NCBI RefSeq assembly: GCF_027244095.1
Contig: NC_069659.1
Location: 44,380,001 to 44,444,000 of the forward strand
Direction: 5' to 3'
Source: Hemicordylus capensis
Taxonomy: Eukaryota > Chordata > Lepidosauria > Squamata > Cordylidae
Length of the DNA stretch: 64,000 nt
The translations under genes were made by a program, and so were the position numbers. The notes beneath the pieces are model-generated. The model saw nothing but the letters and a program-made list of their open reading frames with translations, was not told where the DNA came from and made no database searches. Below, one piece after another: positions 12,801 through 23,584 of the stretch (the first letter of the stretch is position 1; each line of letters begins with the position of its first letter).

Positions 12801-13595
12801 CCAAAGCAATAATCTTAATTCTAGTCCTCACAGGTTTGAAAACAAATTTGAAAATGTAATGGCAGCTTTAAGGATGAGGAATGAAGAGATAAGTAAAAAC
12901 AAAGCAGCAATAACAACAAAATAATCTTAACAAATTCACTTGATTATGCTGTTGAACAGGCTGAGACCTTTAGATTATTGGGTGTATGTTTCTTACAATA
13001 TAAAGGTACAGATTTTCCAGGCAAGATGCGCAAAGGTGTGCCCTAAGACGAATGTAAGCAGTGCTTGTTTCATTAAACCATGATTTGACCCTTCTGCACA
13101 TATACAGCAGAGCGTGGAGGGGCTTTTTGTAGCCATAATGCACACCCCTTTATATCCTAAATGTGCAACACTGCATCTGACCAGGCATGGCAAGGTGTGG
13201 GCTTTTCTCCTCTTTCCTTTGGCCCATCCAGAATACCACACTTTTCACACCATACATGCAGAACTTATTCAGTTCTTGAAAATGGTGAATGCTGCAGAAA
13301 AAAAGAAAAGGGCCTCATCTGTTGATGCCTAGTCAATTATGTAGTATGCTACAGAAATTTGTAATATGATAAAAAGTGGAATCGTACATTGTGGCTAGAG
13401 ATGTAGCCCCTGAATGCCCTATACTCTGCCTGTGAAGTAGGATTGCAGTGTTTATGACTGACATAGCTATATGTCTCTTTCTAGGCACTTCTGAGAAGCC
13501 CAGAAGTTGTACATTTTCTGCAAAAGCGACAGCAGTTGCTAAGCCAACAAACTTTGGAGCAAAGGCAGCAACCATTTTCAGGAGCACCAGTGTGA
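9054..13595 (+). CDS. RFXAP: RFXAP gene, coding span (regulatory factor X-associated protein)
   Basis: RFXAP is a nuclear subunit of the RFX complex (with RFX5 and RFXANK) that binds the X box of MHC class II promoters; human RFXAP loss causes bare lymphocyte syndrome. Three coding exons (to 9881, 11974-12081, 13485-13595) have consensus splice sites and all junctions are phase 0. Visible in order are an acidic stretch (DDLDDEDES), a Cys/His plus basic region (CTYQGCSETT, KQRKPWMCKRHRNKMYKDKY) close to the human sequence, the segment RTGSIGDRP-TLLEQVLNQKRL, and a Gln-rich C-terminus (LLRSPEVVHFLQKRQQLL) known to be needed for complex assembly. The length is 348 residues from the 9054 ATG, or 246 from the 9360 ATG; human is about 272. 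The C-terminal half is highly conserved, so identity is secure. Only the N-terminus is uncertain. Confidence 0.95.
9936..10138 (+). repeat. tRNA-headed SINE in RFXAP intron 1
   Basis: Begins ggccagtatgccgtagtgg, has the B box gttcaaatccc and gactctgggccagtcgc, and ends with an A/T-rich tail. It lies about 55 bp downstream of the exon 1 donor and in sense orientation. Confidence 0.85.
10139..11510. other. RFXAP intron 1, single-copy part
   Basis: No recognisable repeat or exon beyond AT-rich intron sequence. A fragment near 11195-11240 (ggcctagttcacaaaccagc) may be an old transposon end. Confidence 0.4.
11515..11690 (-). repeat. CR1/L2-like LINE 3' end in RFXAP intron 1
   Basis: Carries gctggatcaggcc and ccatctagtccagcatcctg, a common reptile LINE terminus (compare 33655), followed by older LINE 3'UTR sequence. 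It is antisense to the gene. Confidence 0.7.
11974..12081 (+). CDS. RFXAP: RFXAP coding exon 2
   Basis: A 108-nt exon with acceptor gttatcag and donor ctg|gtaatg. It encodes 36 residues ending RPTKPTLLEQVLNQKRL, nearly identical to human. Both ends are phase 0. Confidence 0.95.
13485..13595 (+). CDS. RFXAP: RFXAP coding exon 3 with stop
   Basis: Acceptor ctctttctag, then 36 codons (start ALLRSPEVVHFLQKRQQLL, end QQPFSGAPV) and TGA at 13593-13595. The Gln-rich helix is the conserved RFX5/RFXANK-binding end. Confidence 0.95.
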   Translation, partial: ALLRSPEVVHFLQKRQQLLSQQTLEQRQQPFSGAPV

Positions 13596-14314
13596 TGGGG
13601 GGGAGGGGTATACTCGAAGAACCTCAGCTCAAAATGGATGAAGATGATGTAGACCACTGAATTGTTCTAATTGTTGCAAAGTGTAGTTTTATCTTTCGCT
13701 GCTTGGATAAGTCAGCAAACCTGACTCTTATTTGCTGTTTGTTTTTTCAGAATGGCATTTGGGTTGTATTTATTAGAAACTGGTTTTTTAAAAAAGTTTT
13801 TATGAAACCTTTGCTCTCCACTGAAGTCTTCCATTAACATTCTGGAAGCTGCTTTGACCTTTTTGAGAGAGTCACATAAATTAATATATGAAATCAGAAT
13901 CAGATTTGTCTAAATCTTTTGCTATGTGAAAAGTTTGATACCTTGCCTAAAGTGATTCTTTGATGATGGTCATTGAAGAAAGAAATACTTACTTTCTGTG
14001 GAAGTTGTAAAATGTAAAATTTGAACCAGTCCTGTTGCATATATTGCTCAGGGTTGTTGGTGGGGGAGTACTAGGCTATTAGGTTTGTGGAGAAGGCCCA
14101 TGCTCCAACAGTGGGATTAGATTTGTCATTCTGGCCAATCTAGTTGATCACTTTCTGTACTGCATTATAAAATAATGTATTCCAGGTTGGTATTAATTTC
14201 ATGTGCATTTGTAAACATGGTTTTCAAGTATTAATGTGGATATTTCAGTATATTACTGGCATGATTCATTAAGAGGCATCCATTTGAGCCTATTTATATT
14301 AATTTTATATTTTT

Positions 14315-14320
14315 AATAAA
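14315..14320 (+). terminator. RFXAP: proximal poly(A) signal of RFXAP
   Basis: AATAAA about 720 nt after the stop, followed by TG-rich sequence. It may give a short mRNA form. Confidence 0.5.
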
Positions 14321-14884
14321 ATTTTGTACTAATGAACAGAAGTGTTCATACAAGGATATATTAAGGTATCATTTTTGTATCTTTCTAATTGTCATGCTAT
14401 TTCTGAACATGTTTGAATTTTTTTTTAGCCATATGGAGTACAGATACATCATCTAAGTTAATGTTTGTATATTAGACTTCTAGAACGTTTTGTACATACT
14501 GTATATTATTGGCATCTCTTTCTGTCTTATCCTAACTAGGTGTGCTTAAGCAGAAACAATTCTGTGTTTCTAGGCTGCTCTAAGCTGTGCTAAGATATGC
14601 GAATAATTTAAAATGCATGTGGAGTTTGCCTATTGTGCCCTTTAATTTGTAAATTAGTCTTTTTAGTTTGGGTAACATTTTGTTTTCCAATTCTGATGAG
14701 AATGAAATTCAACTGTTATTTGCAGTGATGTTCTGCTTCCCTGCCTGTTGTATTTATATAGTGGGGCACTTTGCTGATTCTCCTCTGCTGTGGAGGTACA
14801 GGATTGATGAAATGTTGTTGTATTTTGCTAAGCTCTGTCCCTTTGCTGCTAATAAATGGGTCCACTTGCCTTGAATATCTTCTA

Positions 14885-14890
14885 AATAAA
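14885..14890 (+). terminator. RFXAP: distal poly(A) signal of RFXAP
   Basis: AATAAA followed by a T/GT-rich stretch (tgttttgtccctg), a standard downstream element. The sequence beyond it loses the uniform AT-rich 3'UTR character. Confidence 0.6.
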
Positions 14891-15181
14891 TGTTTTGTCC
14901 CTGTTCCCAATTGTTTCATGCAAGATTAGCTGCTCCCTCACCAAGAACAGACCTCAGAGCATCTGTTGTACTGAGAATCGGGGCTAGTCCCCTGCCATCT
15001 GAAGTTAGTGAGATGTGAGACCTGTAATAGAAACTACTTTGGTGCTAAACAAGACTATGCAAACATAGTCTTTGTGCTTCAAGAGAGACACTTTTTTGCA
15101 ATAGACATTCCTGGAAGCAGATATGTGGGTGAAAATTAGAAAGCAGTATGATCTGGAAACCAATAAGTAAGAATAGAATAA

Positions 15182-15781
15182 TAGGGGTGTGCACGGAACC
15201 GGGCCAGTTCAGTCCTCCCCCCATTGAACCCCCGGTCTGGTGGGGGTCCGTGAATTTTTATTTTTTAAAAATGCTAAATACCTGTAGCTCCTTCGGGGGG
15301 CTTGCTGTAGGCCGCAAGGGGTCCAAAAGGGTTCCCTCTCCCGCCGCCGGCCTCCCTCATCACCTCCGTGGCTGGGTAAATGTATTATTTTTGGCCCTTT
15401 GGGGACTCCGTAAAGGCAAGCGGTGGCCATTTTGGCCGCCGCCACACATGCGTAAATGGCCTACGGCCTTGCAGAGGGCATTTCGCATGTGCGGTGGCGG
15501 CCAAAATGGCCACCGTTTGCCTTTACAGAGGCCCCAAAGGGTCAAAAATACTATATTTACCCAGCCACTGCGGTGATGAGGGAGGCCGGTGGGGGAAGAG
15601 GGAACCCTTGCGGGGCCCCCGAAGGGGCTACAGGTATTTAGCATTGGTTTTAATTTTTTTAAAAAAAATTCACGTACCTGTCTGGCAGTTAGGTTCCGGT
15701 CCAGACGGAACCGGGGTGGGGGGGTTCGGTTTGATCCCAAACCCCTGAACCTCCGGGCCAGACCGGTTTTACACATCCCTA
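15182..15781. mobile_element. 600-bp foldback hAT-like element
   Basis: The whole element is a long imperfect palindrome. It starts taggggtgtgcacgg and ends acacatcccta. Exact 8-bp duplications TAGAATAA flank it (15174-15181 and 15782-15789), as for hAT transposition. The centre holds mirrored ggccaaaatggcc segments. The overlapping open frames on both strands follow from the palindrome and GC content and are not genes. Confidence 0.9.
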
Positions 15782-15789
15782 TAGAATAA

Positions 15790-16737
15790 ACAGGAGGCCT
15801 TTCAGAGTTCACTGGGAAGCAGACAAGGAAATAAGAGAAAGTTGTGTGAGAGTTATTCAGTAGCAATTAAGGGTTGCAGGGTGGGGGGAAGTTGGTAGAG
15901 TTGAGAACAGGGCAAAAAAGCATGTCAATTTTAAAACTAATTGAACATCCCTTGCAAATAGAGAGATCCGTGGGCAACCTAGTGCATGTCTGGCTGTTCT
16001 GAATGACCACACCTCCATTAATTTCAAAGGTGAAAGGCAGTTGCAAGCATTCTGATGAGAAGTGACTCTAAGTTGCATCCTAATTGGGTTATTTTCTGAC
16101 CTGCCCAAATTGTTTATAGCCCATTGTAGTGTTCTGTGCCGCTGATTTTTTGTCATGTTCATACTCAGAGGAACATATTGGTGTGTGTTTGTAGTAGCAT
16201 TAAGCTAAAGTAAAATAACCCATCACAGTTTACTTCATGAAGTGAATTAGATGCTATAGAAATGACTAATGCTACACATTTAAAATGTTTATTCACTTAG
16301 GAAAAACCATGGTGGACCCTTGACACTAAATGCATTAAAATAGATGTGAAAGGCAAATAAAATAAAAAATAGAACAAAAACAGATGTGTTTGTATGTTTT
16401 TGAAACTTCCTTTTCCAGATGAATACCACTTTATTTTGTTTGACTGGAAACAGTCATGTATTGACCAGATTTGAAGCAGATTGTATTTCATCTAACAAGA
16501 AATCCCAGTTTACTCCAAACATATGCATTTTAAAATCAGAATTTTAATTCCGTATGCAATGCTTGAAGAGGCTGTACAGCATAGATTTCTAATGTAATGT
16601 GGTAATGCCATCATAAATTGTCTGTTCAACTTGAAAGAATATTAAATTAGACAGCATCTCTTAAGGCAGGCTTTGAAAGTGATATAATATGCATTTCACA
16701 TTCATGGTATGTACTGAATAACTAGCTTGATACTTAC
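15790..16737. other. intergenic, no gene seen
   Basis: AT-rich, apparently single-copy sequence without recognised repeats. Confidence 0.4.
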
Positions 16738-16865
16738 CTACATGAGAGATACCAATTGTCTGCTGAATTGCCCTGAAGCAATTGTAACATTTACAGGCAC
16801 CAGCATTAACATCAGTTGTGAAAGAAGCTGAAATGAGCAGCTTCGTGGTCATAGTAACAACCCTC
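16738..16865 (-). other. exon-like segment, unidentified
   Basis: On the minus strand a good acceptor (ttatcctgatcacag) precedes 128 nt that are open throughout in one frame (VVTMTTKLLISASF ... CKCYNCFRAIQQTIG). A strong donor (TAG|gtaagtat) follows. I do not recognise the peptide. It could be an exon of an unannotated transcript, or a chance pairing of splice motifs. Confidence 0.25.
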
Positions 16866-18453
16866 CTGTGATCAGGATAAGTAGCAGATTGTCACCACTG
16901 CAGTCAGTCTTCTCTGTTTAGTAGTATCTTTCAGCTTTCATCAGGTTTTTTGTTCTGACTTACTGCTGCTTTAATTCTGCTCCTTCATATATGCGGTGCA
17001 CTACTGTTTTTCCTATAGAATAAAAATCTGTTCTAGAAATAAAAATGAAAGTAAAACCAATACACTTACTTAGCATGTTACTTTATTAACATTAAAGACA
17101 AGACATAGAAACAATTACAATAGGGTAATACTATAAATAAATTAGTTTGTTTATGGTGGCATGTCATTTATTTACTGACTAGCCTTTAAAACACCAAGCT
17201 AAAGACAACACCAACATCTGCTTCATTACTCAGTCAGTTTAGTTGCCTTATGTGACAGCAAGTGCTGAGCCACCACGGTCTGTTGTAGCATTTAGAGTAG
17301 TCTTGGGTTTAAAAAAGAAGTTTGAGACTCTTCTGAGGCAAAGATACTAGTAAAACTGGGCAGGATCGAAACTGCCCAGTTTTGTGGTGAACTTGTCTCA
17401 TTTATTTAAATAGTCTGGATCCTGCCCACCATCTCTACAGCTATCTTTATTAAGTTGGCTGCAGTATGCTAATAACACCTTCCACAAAAACTAACAAGCA
17501 CTTGGAGCAGCTTTGCTCTGGCTGTTATAGTGAAGGGAAAAGGGTAGAAACTGATGAACAAATTTTAAATTGCTGTTTATTCCAATTTTCTGTTCAACTT
17601 GGCTATGACCACTGGCAGTCAAAAACAGCTTTAGAAAGCCACATGCATAGATGTTTGGAATATTCAGTATGGACTATTTGTATGCTTTAGATTTCACCCC
17701 CAAAAGTGTGTGTCCTCACTTCTCATGATTAACTATAGTAGTATGTACTTAGCCTAATTACTACCAAGTATTTTAGAGTACATCTACTAATACCTTACAA
17801 AATATTTTTTTTTATCAATAGCCAGAACATCATCTCTCTGGTGATAGTTATCTATATTGGTCCTCCCACCCACCCCAATCCACAAAGGATATGCTTTGAA
17901 ATATGAATTAAGTTCTCTACACAGGAAAATAGCTTGCTACATTATAAACTTACTTAACAGTGCAAAGGGCAGTAATGTCCACAAACGTTTATGGAATTTA
18001 GATGAATTTATTTACACATTTTAATTTCACTCAAGAAATGGAACTAGCAGGGGGGACAATGAAAAAGTTACACATTTAAAATATTCACAATTCATGATGC
18101 ACAAAATCCACAAGACAGGTTAACATCTAGCATTTTAAAAACAATGATTCATGGCATAGTGTTTGGAAAGAGTAATATTTATCTTGTGTGATCTAAAACT
18201 GGTTGCAATAGCTGCCCTTTAAACTTTAGAAATGTTGCTTATTTTATTGTCAGAACTGTTGCTTATTTCAGGGTCACTGTCAGGAGAATGCATGCTACTT
18301 GCTCTTTCGAAAGGATTTTGTAAGAATTTTTTGAATACAAGGACATTTGCTAAAATTATTTGAATGCTTAGGGAAAGAACTATGACAGTTCTGTCTTGCT
18401 GGAAACAGGATAACTTTAAAAAGAGAATCTACCCCAGATTTAGCCCAACACTG
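16866..18453. other. intergenic AT-rich DNA, no gene seen
   Basis: Apparently single copy with no repeat family, TIR or convincing exon. A frame at 17466-17690 shows no known domain and no splice context. Confidence 0.4.
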
Positions 18454-18461
18454 TGTTAGAA

Positions 18462-18597
18462 CAGGATTTCTTAACCTTGGGCCCCCAGATGTTGTTGGAC
18501 TACAACTCCTAGAATCCTCAGGTGCAATGGCTTTTGTTTGGGGATTATGGGAGTTGTAGTCCAACAATATCTGGGGGCCCAAGGTTAAGAAACCCTG
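18462..18597. mobile_element. palindromic hAT-like MITE with exact 8-bp TSD
   Basis: Termini caggatttcttaaccttggg and cccaaggttaagaaaccctg are inverted repeats. The 8-bp TGTTAGAA lies at 18454-18461 and 18598-18605. The inner part carries the widespread ggactacaactcc / ggagttgtagtcc motif pair. Relatives lie at about 24275, 25905, 32664, 33503 and 62497. Confidence 0.93.
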
Positions 18598-18611
18598 TGT
18601 TAGAAGAAACA

Positions 18612-18938
18612 GAGGCTATTCTCACGCACACCTTAACCCAGGCTAGGGAAGCCCAGCCTCAGTTTGGCTGTGCATGAGAACCCCCGGGATCAGGCCCAGC
18701 TTTTAAACCTGGCTTTTAGCCAGGGTTAAGGACTCAAGCGAGCTCTTAATCCAGGCTCTGGTATTATGTGTTCACTGGGGCTATGTCTAGCCCTAGCAGA
18801 CGGAGAGATGGGCACCTTAGAGCACCCATCACCTGTGGGAATCCCCCAGTAAATGTGCAGTGCATTGTGGGATATCCAGAGGCTAGGACGCATCGCTCCA
18901 GCCTCCCCCTGCCCCACCCAGCTGTGTGAAAAAACCTC
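18612..18938. mobile_element. GC-rich palindromic DNA element (gaggctattctcac type)
   Basis: Starts gaggctattctcacgcac and ends gtgtgaaaaaacctc, an imperfect inverted pair. It contains gcattgtgggatatcc, shared with the element at 35100. It has no coding frame, and I could not settle its TSD. Confidence 0.7.
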
Positions 18939-19009
18939 AGTTTTATTTGGATGTTGTCAGCGTGTTTAAATTGATAGGGAGCTTTTCATGGCCAAATAGA
19001 CTCTTACTG

Positions 19010-20311
19010 AGAAGGTTAAGGAACCAAGCCAGCTAATGTGAGCTGACTGGGTTTTTAATTAATTAAAATGAATCTCCTGTAGATTGTCTCACTGCCACCA
19101 AACGCTCCTTTGTTTACAGAGTTAACTCTGACTGGAATAGGAACACTAAAACTACTAGTCTCCCTTTTACTTTGCTAGCTGGCAAGTATTACAAAGGTGG
19201 TTCCACTTAAATAGTTTAAGTGGGGAAGTAGCAAGCTTTGTGATCCTGCTTGAGGCCATGTGAACTAGAAGCTTATCCTCCCCCTCTCCCAGCGTCAGTC
19301 AAACACTTAGAGGGCTTGTAAAACCAATATATTAATTTACTACAAGACTATTTACTACAAGGACAGCTCATAGTTTAGCACTGAGACAGGAAGTCATTAC
19401 TACTAGTGGGCCCGGGCACAGAGCATCTGTGCCTCTAGCTGGGCTCTGCCCGGGCCCACCGCCCAAGCCCGCGGCTCCGGCCGGGCCCGCCGCCACCTCG
19501 CCCGGCTTCCCCCACCGCCTCCTCCAGCCGGGCCTGCTGCCTCCTCCGGCTTCCCCCAGGCTCCGGCTTCCCCCGGGCCCGCCACCTCCTCCAGCTTCCC
19601 CCACCACCTCCTTGCCTTGCCCAGCGCCTCGGCTCCTCGGCCTGTCCCCATCGCTGCCAGGCCGGGCCCACCAGCAGCCATGGTCGCCGCCGTTCTCCTG
19701 GGTGTGCCGCCAGGACCAATCAGGCGCCCCCGCAGCCCAGCCAATCAGCTGGGCTGCCGGGACGCATTTTTCCTGGGCACACCCAGGAGAATTGTATATA
19801 TAGATGGGTGCCTCAAAGAGTGGATGCTGGGCTGAAGCTCTCTGAACCCATCTTCAGCTGATAAAATGGCAAACCCTCCCAGAAAGTTTGACCTACTCTG
19901 GGAGAGGGGAAGCCTCTAGTTCACATGGCCTCAAGCAGGATCACAAAGCCTGCTACTTCCCCACTTAGACATATGTAAGTGGAACCACCGTTTTTGTATT
20001 TGCATGCTAGCAAAGTAAAGAGGGGACTGGAAGTTTTAATGTTCCTCTCCCAGTCAGAGATAACTCCGCTAACTAAGGAATGTTTGGTGGCAGCAATCCT
20101 TATTAATTAATTTTAAACCCAATCAGCTCACATGAGCTGGCTTGGTGCCTTATACTCATGTTTTAACTTTTCTTTGCCATTTTATCAGCTGAAGATTGGT
20201 TCGGAGATCTTCAGCCCAGCATCCACTCTTTGAGGCACCCATAGTAATGACTTCCTGTCTCAGTGTTAAGCTATGAGCTGTCCTTTCTTGAACATACACA
20301 CTGACAAACCC
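19010..20311. repeat. composite inverted-repeat structure (A-U-A'-U')
   Basis: Segment A (about 19016-19300; contains ccaagccagct, ccaccaaac, gtggttccacttaa, ggccatgtgaactaga) recurs inverted as A' at about 19885-20150. Segment U (about 19307-19402 plus 19805-19872; contains ctgagacaggaagtcattac and gtgcctcaaagagtggatgc) recurs inverted as U' at about 20172-20311. The two inverted pairs interlock, so this is not a simple hairpin. U is split by a Helitron; U' is not. The parent family is unknown to me. Confidence 0.85.
19403..19804 (-). mobile_element. non-autonomous Helitron (402 bp)
   Basis: On the minus strand it starts TC (tctatatatacaattctcc). It ends with the hairpin gcacagatgctctgtgc, nine bases and CTAG, and sits between A and T, all Helitron hallmarks. 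The uninterrupted copy of the target (tactatgggtg) exists inverted near 20255, so the ends are exact. The interior is GC-rich proline/glycine-coding noise with two CCAAT boxes near the 5' end. It has no Rep/helicase. A second copy lies at 32053-32537. Confidence 0.9.
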
Positions 20312-20479
20312 TTCAAGTGAAAGTTCTTGAAGGGCTAATTCAAGGTCCTTGCCCTTGCAGCCCCAGTACCAGAAGAGCGGTATTCAAAATAAGCTTGCTA
20401 GTCTGCCACTACTGCTAGGGTACACGGGCACTGTTTTGGAGACTGAATGCACTGGCTAACATTCAGACTAACACTGCAC

Positions 20480-21127
20480 TAGTACAAACAAAAAATAAAG
20501 CCCTTAATAGCTTGGGTATTTAAGAGAGCACCTTCTTTGTCATGAACCCTGCCACATGTTACGATCTTCAGGAGAGGTTTGGTTACAATTTCTGCCAGCT
20601 CGTTTGATGGTGACCGAGGACTGGGCTTTCTCTGTGGCTGCCCCAGAGCTTTGGAATATGCTCCCTGCTGAAATAAGAGCATCTTCTTCTCTATTTGTTT
20701 TCAGGAAGACCCTCAAGACTCACCTGTTCTCATTGACTTTTAATTAGAATTTTAATAATTTGCTTTTAATAACTTTTATTATGAAATTTTTATTGTGTTT
20801 CATCTATTTTAATCTGTGACTTTTTATATGGTTTAAAATTTTGTAAACCTTAAGCGATGCAGCGGGGAAATGCTTGACTAACAAGCAGAAGGTTGCAAGT
20901 TCAAATCCCTGCTGATACTACATTGGGCAGCGGCGATATAGGAAGATTCTGAAAGGCATCATCTCATACTGCATGGGAAGAGGCAATGGTAAACCCCTCC
21001 TGTATTCTACCAAAGAAAAGCAAAGGGCTCTGTGGGCGTCAGGAGTCAAAATCGACTTGACGGCACACTTTACCTTTATACCACCTAGAGATGTATATAT
21101 CAGATGGTATAAAAATATGATAAACAA
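20480..21127 (+). repeat. CR1/L3-like LINE 3' end, split by a SINE
   Basis: The fragment encodes the usual RT C-terminal phrase WAFSVAAPELWNMLPAEIRAS (20610-20690), then a 3'UTR. The tail is interrupted by a Sauria-type SINE at 20853-21077 and resumes with ccacctagagatgtatatat and ggtataaaaatatgataaac. Confidence 0.8.
20853..21077 (+). repeat. Sauria-type SINE nested in a LINE tail
   Basis: Starts gcgatgcagcggggaaatgc, has a B box (gttcaaatccc), gggcagcggcgatatagg and gtaaacccctcctgtattct. It ends cttgacggcacactttacc, the Bov-B-like end. It is younger than the LINE fragment around it. Confidence 0.88.
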
Positions 21128-21540
21128 ACATTTTGCACCAATTCAATGGGCCCTGGGTATTAAAGAGGACATCTTCTTTGCTATGAACCACACTGCCCAT
21201 TGAGATCATCAGGAAAGGTTCATCTGCAGTTGCCACTGGCTCGTCTAGTGGCTACTTGGGGATGGGCTTTTTCCATTGCTGCCCCGAGGCTTTGGAACAC
21301 GTTCCCTGCTGAAATAAGAGCCTCCCCATCTCTTACAACTTTTAAAAAGGCATCGAAGACACATTTGTTCATTCAGGTTTTTAATTAGATACTGTTTTAA
21401 TAGTTTGATTTTTAAGTGTTTTAACATTGTTTTATTTTAAATCATTGTAATGTTTAAACCTTTTTACTTGTTTTTACTGTTTTGTTGTGAACTGCCCAAA
21501 GACAAGCACTTTGGGCAGTATACAAATAAAATAAATAATG
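21128..21540 (+). repeat. CR1/L3-like LINE 3' end (second copy)
   Basis: Encodes WAFSIAAPRLWNTFPAEIRAS (about 21255-21325), then a 3'UTR ending tttgggcagtatacaaata and an AATA-rich tail. It lies head to tail with the previous fragment. Confidence 0.8.
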
Positions 21541-21902
21541 CAAAGGTGTAGCTATAACTAGTTCTACTAAGTCTGCATTCTGGGTTAGTGGTGGTGGTGC
21601 TGCATCCGTGCAACAGAGTGTGCCTGTGTAAGCTGTGGTGCGCCTCCTGCTTGGAAACCTCTTCTTCAGTCTATGTATTATACAGGGAGTTATGCAAAGT
21701 CATCTGCTATCCTCCTTGTTGTGCAAGCCTAAGAGACTGAGCAACATGGGTCTAACAGATTAGGATCTATGTTTATAGTATTGTAATGTCCACCACATAA
21801 CATCTTGCACTATTGGATATTTTTCACCACCCCTTTCAAATAAACCAGATTGTCCAAATCTATCAAAAAAAAAACCCCCAATGCTTTCTTGAAAGCTAAC
21901 AT

Positions 21903-22350
21903 TGAGGCTATTCACATGTACATGCGAAACCAGGCTAAGGGAGCCCGGCCTGGTTTCGCACATGCATGTGAACTGCCGGGATTGTGCCCGATCCTGGCGA
22001 CACCACAGTGTCAACCCTGCCTACGAAGCCTCCCCTCAAGACTCAGGGAGGGGGATCCCCATAATGCACTTGGAGCTCCCTGGAGTGGAGTGATGAGGGG
22101 CAGCATGTCCTGGCACCCTGACCCTTGGAGCTGCCAGCAGGAGCGGCTGCTCATCTGGGCGGGTGATCCACCCGCCCAAGGATATTGCAAGGATCATCTG
22201 CGGAGTGTTAAGTACCTTCGGGCTTCCTCCCCACAAAATGGGGTCGCAAAATGGGGTAGCCCAAGGATATTGCAATGTTCATCTGCGGGGAGTTAAGTAT
22301 CTTCGGACTTCCTCCCCACAAAATGGGGTAGCACTGCACGTGAGAAAGCA
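21903..22350. mobile_element. GC-rich palindromic DNA element with internal tandem repeat
   Basis: Starts gaggctattcacatgtacat and ends near gcactgcacgtgagaaagc. An inner unit (ccaaggatattgcaa ... cttcctccccacaaaatggg) is tandemly repeated at about 22175-22259 and 22260-22343. It is related to the elements at 18612, 28013, 35100 and 50224 by the GGCTATTC-CACATG-like end. Confidence 0.7.
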
Positions 22351-23584
22351 TTAAAAACAAAACAAAACAAAAAAACCCTATTCAAACTGATATGCTCCCA
22401 ATTAACAAGTGTCTAAGACATAAACCAGAAACTCCAGAGTGATATCTGTTTAAGTAAAAGGTTTAAGCCTTCAGATGTTCCATAAACCTGACGCCGAATG
22501 TGGTTACAGCACTGAAAGCAGGTCCCACACTGCATGTCACACCCCGTGGCTTGTGACAGTGATGTTCATCTGAAGAGGCAAACGATGATGGCAAGCGCTT
22601 CCATAATCAGCAGCCTGGCTTGGTTGACAGGTATTGGCAGATTATTATTATTTTAAATCAGTACACTTCCCGGTGAAAAATCCTCTAACAGGACTTGCAT
22701 TGCCTTGGACTCTGTTATTAGGCCAATGAAATACAAAGCCCTAGTACTGGTTGAATTTGTTGCTGTGGTTATATGCCAAGAAAAACATCAAACTCAAATA
22801 GAAAGGGCAAGTGTAGGTAAATGGACAATGAGATCAAAACAGAGAGCGATATAGGAAAATGTTGAACTTGTATGTATAGAATAGGGTGTGGACATGAAAG
22901 CAAGCATGTTAAGTTTCAATTTTCATTTTTGACCTACAAGTTATAATGGTACTCACTTTAAGTCTCATTTTAAACTGACAGTTTTTATATACTGCTGTGT
23001 AAAGGCCAAACTACTATTAAACACATGGTGAGACAAGCAGGGTTATCAGAATCAGGATTGGATATTTACTGCTTTCCTGTAGCCCTGACAAAAATCGTGC
23101 CCCCCACCCGCCAAAGAGAACTTCCATTGGTACCAATAGAAGCTTCCTATTCATGGGGCTAGGAGCAACTTCAGGGGCTCAATTTTCATCAGAATCATGG
23201 CAGGAAGTGGTAAAATATCTACGCCATCTACATGTGCTGTTATCCCAGTCCTGATCAGGAACTGTAACTTGCAGCTGTGATTTAATGTTAAACAAACCAC
23301 GTTAATGTAATACATAGTTTGGTTCTATGTCCTAATGGATAACATAGTAAATGCCCTTTAATTTGTGACATTTTCTGCTCAAGAAAGTTCTATAGGCTGT
23401 CTTTATGGGCCAAATCACATGCTTGGTTCAAGTGGTTGATCGAACAAAAGGAAAAACTATTTCACACAATACCTACTTTTATGTATTTACTGCCTCCACC
23501 AGCACAATCCTATGCATGTTTACTTATAAGTAAGCCCCATGTGTCCAGTGGAGTTTACTGCCTGCCAAGTGTGTTTAGCAATAC
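22351..23584. other. intergenic, no gene seen
   Basis: A short A-rich run at 22350-22375 is followed by apparently single-copy DNA. A short dispersed repeat (caatcctatgcatgtttact) lies at about 23505-23560. Confidence 0.4.

Larger units (their letters stand above)
13596..14910 (+). other. RFXAP: RFXAP 3' untranslated region
   Basis: AT-rich and free of recognisable repeats, from the stop codon to the distal poly(A) signal. The downstream end is estimated from the AATAAA at 14885 plus a usual 15-25 nt. Confidence 0.65.

Noticed and set aside
15148-15866. Several long frames on both strands
   Set aside because: All fall within the 600-bp palindromic element; the mirrored frames are composition effects.
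19368-19803. Pro/Gly-rich frames over 100 codons on both strands
   Set aside because: They lie in the GC-rich cargo of a Helitron and are not shared in frame with the second copy.
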